DNA from: Clavelina lepadiformis
Taxonomy: Eukaryota > Chordata > Ascidiacea > Aplousobranchia > Clavelinidae
Length of the DNA stretch: 64,000 nucleotides
Assembly: GCF_947623445.1 (NCBI RefSeq)
Contig: NC_135243.1
Location: 10,480,501-10,544,500 of the forward strand
Reading direction: 5' to 3'
Below the pieces are notes generated by a model. The model was not told where the DNA came from. It made no database searches and saw only the letters and a program-made list of their open reading frames with translations. The position numbers were made by a program, and so were the translations under genes. Every line of letters starts with the position of its first letter. Position 1 is the stretch's first letter. Shown one piece after another: positions 62,932 to 64,000 of the stretch.

Positions 62932-64000
62932 TCAAAACTTTTCAGAAACATATGCGTCGTTACAATGGTCTACGTCTTTCACTACGCTATCATCAGCACT
63001 TACAGTGCTATCACTTACCGCTTGGTTTTTGATAAGGATCCTAAATGGTCCCATTATTTGCTTGAATAACATTACCGTTATGCATACCGCCAACGAGAAG
63101 AAAAAGACAAATATAATCATTAACAGTATCAGGTCCCCGGCAACATATCGAGTTAAGTATGATCCTAATATTAACATTGCATATACAAAGATAACTCCAC
63201 ACAAGTATAAAGCTTGCTTTGTTGCCGAAATTTCAGGTTCTTCGGTGAAATTTCCACGGCTTGCTTTGACAGAGGCTTCTATTTTGATGAAGATGAACAA
63301 AAAGAGCCAAGACAAAAAGAACATTAGGTACTCTTCAGCAGGAATGAAAAACATTTCGTACATCCTACTAAATCCGCTTTCACCATTTTTCCCATCAATT
63401 ACTGTGCCACAAAGTGCGGCCACAACTCCAAAGAAAATTAGGACTGGAATTATGCGAAAGTAAGGGGAAATCTTTTTCCAAAATGGTAAGCCAAATATCT
63501 GCACAAGAAAAACAATGGTGGCGTATATCGCTTTGAGTAATAAGATTAGAAAAATGACAAAATAACTTATATTATATCAGCCAACCTGAGTAAACGCTAA
63601 CATAAAGCCGAATCCAAATGCAAAGATAGGCCAAGGGCTAGTGCCCGTTGCATCAGGATTGCTGGTTTGTATCGCAATTACCGTGCCGTGGATTAGAACC
63701 CACATTTCGTTGAGGAGGCGCCAGTATCTGCAAAAAAGTCGTTTCGAGTGAAGTCATTCTATACTAACGCTAATTATCTCTCTGTTCCACACGCCGATTG
63801 GTTATAACGTAATTATGTCTATGCTTTGAAAAGAATAACACCAAAATGTTTTGCAGTAACTAATACCTATTTAAATGCATATCTGTGTAAATAAGACTTC
63901 CTTGCAAAAGCACTATGGCCGTATGGAAAAATCCAAGCGTGTGACCCCAGGTGTTTTCCATTGGATGATACCAAAAAGTGTAAATAGTTGCCCATGAGAA
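62932..64000 (-). CDS. Polytopic membrane protein of unknown function, paralog B (partial)
   Basis: Three exons: 64000 or beyond-63867, 63727-63586, 63498-62932 (stop TGA). The gene continues past the window end. Intron positions and phases are the same as in paralog A (52308-54465). The shared blocks are YTFWYHPMENTWGHTLGFFH, EMWVLIHGTVIAIQT, FGFGFMLAFTQ, IFGLPFWKKISPYFR and SRMYEMFFIPAEEY. B carries a loop three residues longer in the middle exon (TSNPDATGTSPWP) and a longer polar C-terminal tail with serine and aspartate (SADDSVVKDVDH). It converges on paralog A, pointing to an inverted local duplication. Function unknown. Confidence 0.85.

Overview
The window is animal nuclear DNA. Its genes are split into short exons with GT-AG introns, and intergenic DNA is AT-rich and full of DNA transposons, LINE pieces and fossil retroelements. 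Gene content (an SLC22-type carrier, IQCK, a stearoyl-CoA desaturase) and intron sizes mostly below 1 kb suggest an invertebrate deuterostome, plausibly a tunicate; this is an inference and the species is not proven.

Layout. 1-3.5 kb: a damaged hAT transposon (309-2522) and a hAT-type MITE (2899-3238), both with 8-bp target duplications, then a 15-bp minisatellite. 4.2-7.6 kb: a complete SLC22-like organic-ion transporter on the minus strand, ten exons. 7.6-22.8 kb: repeat-rich ground with a second hAT MITE, one possible C48-protease-like exon, a 43-bp minisatellite, shuffled dispersed repeats, an internally deleted sister copy of the first hAT, a LINE remnant and a pogo-like MITE. 23.1-29.4 kb: the IQCK gene on the plus strand (eight exons found, first exon not found), carrying a 1.8-kb CACTG-ended transposon in one intron. 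34.0-36.05 kb: an unclassified 2.06-kb element with matched 27-bp terminal repeats and a TAA duplication. 36.4-37.0 kb: two exons of a small cysteine- and glycosylation-site-rich protein. 39.5-42.9 kb: a Ty3/Gypsy fossil into which a repeat was inserted, which itself received a hAT element. 45.9-49.1 kb: stearoyl-CoA desaturase with a GC-AG intron. 52.3-54.5 kb and 62.9-64.0 kb: two paralogous polytopic membrane proteins of unknown function in tail-to-tail orientation; between them lie an L1-like LINE scrap and a Polinton (Maverick) fossil.

The host genes look functionally independent: a plasma-membrane carrier, an IQ-motif protein, an ER lipid desaturase and a duplicated membrane-protein pair. 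No operon-like cooperation is visible. I found no convincing new biological system. The best leads are the unknown paralogous membrane-protein pair, the CACTG-ended element with its orphan protein, the 2.06-kb TAA-flanked element, the small secreted-type gene, and the nested insertion that can be read against an empty site elsewhere in the window. Exon calls come from reading splice sites and phases by eye; no transcript data or database search was used.
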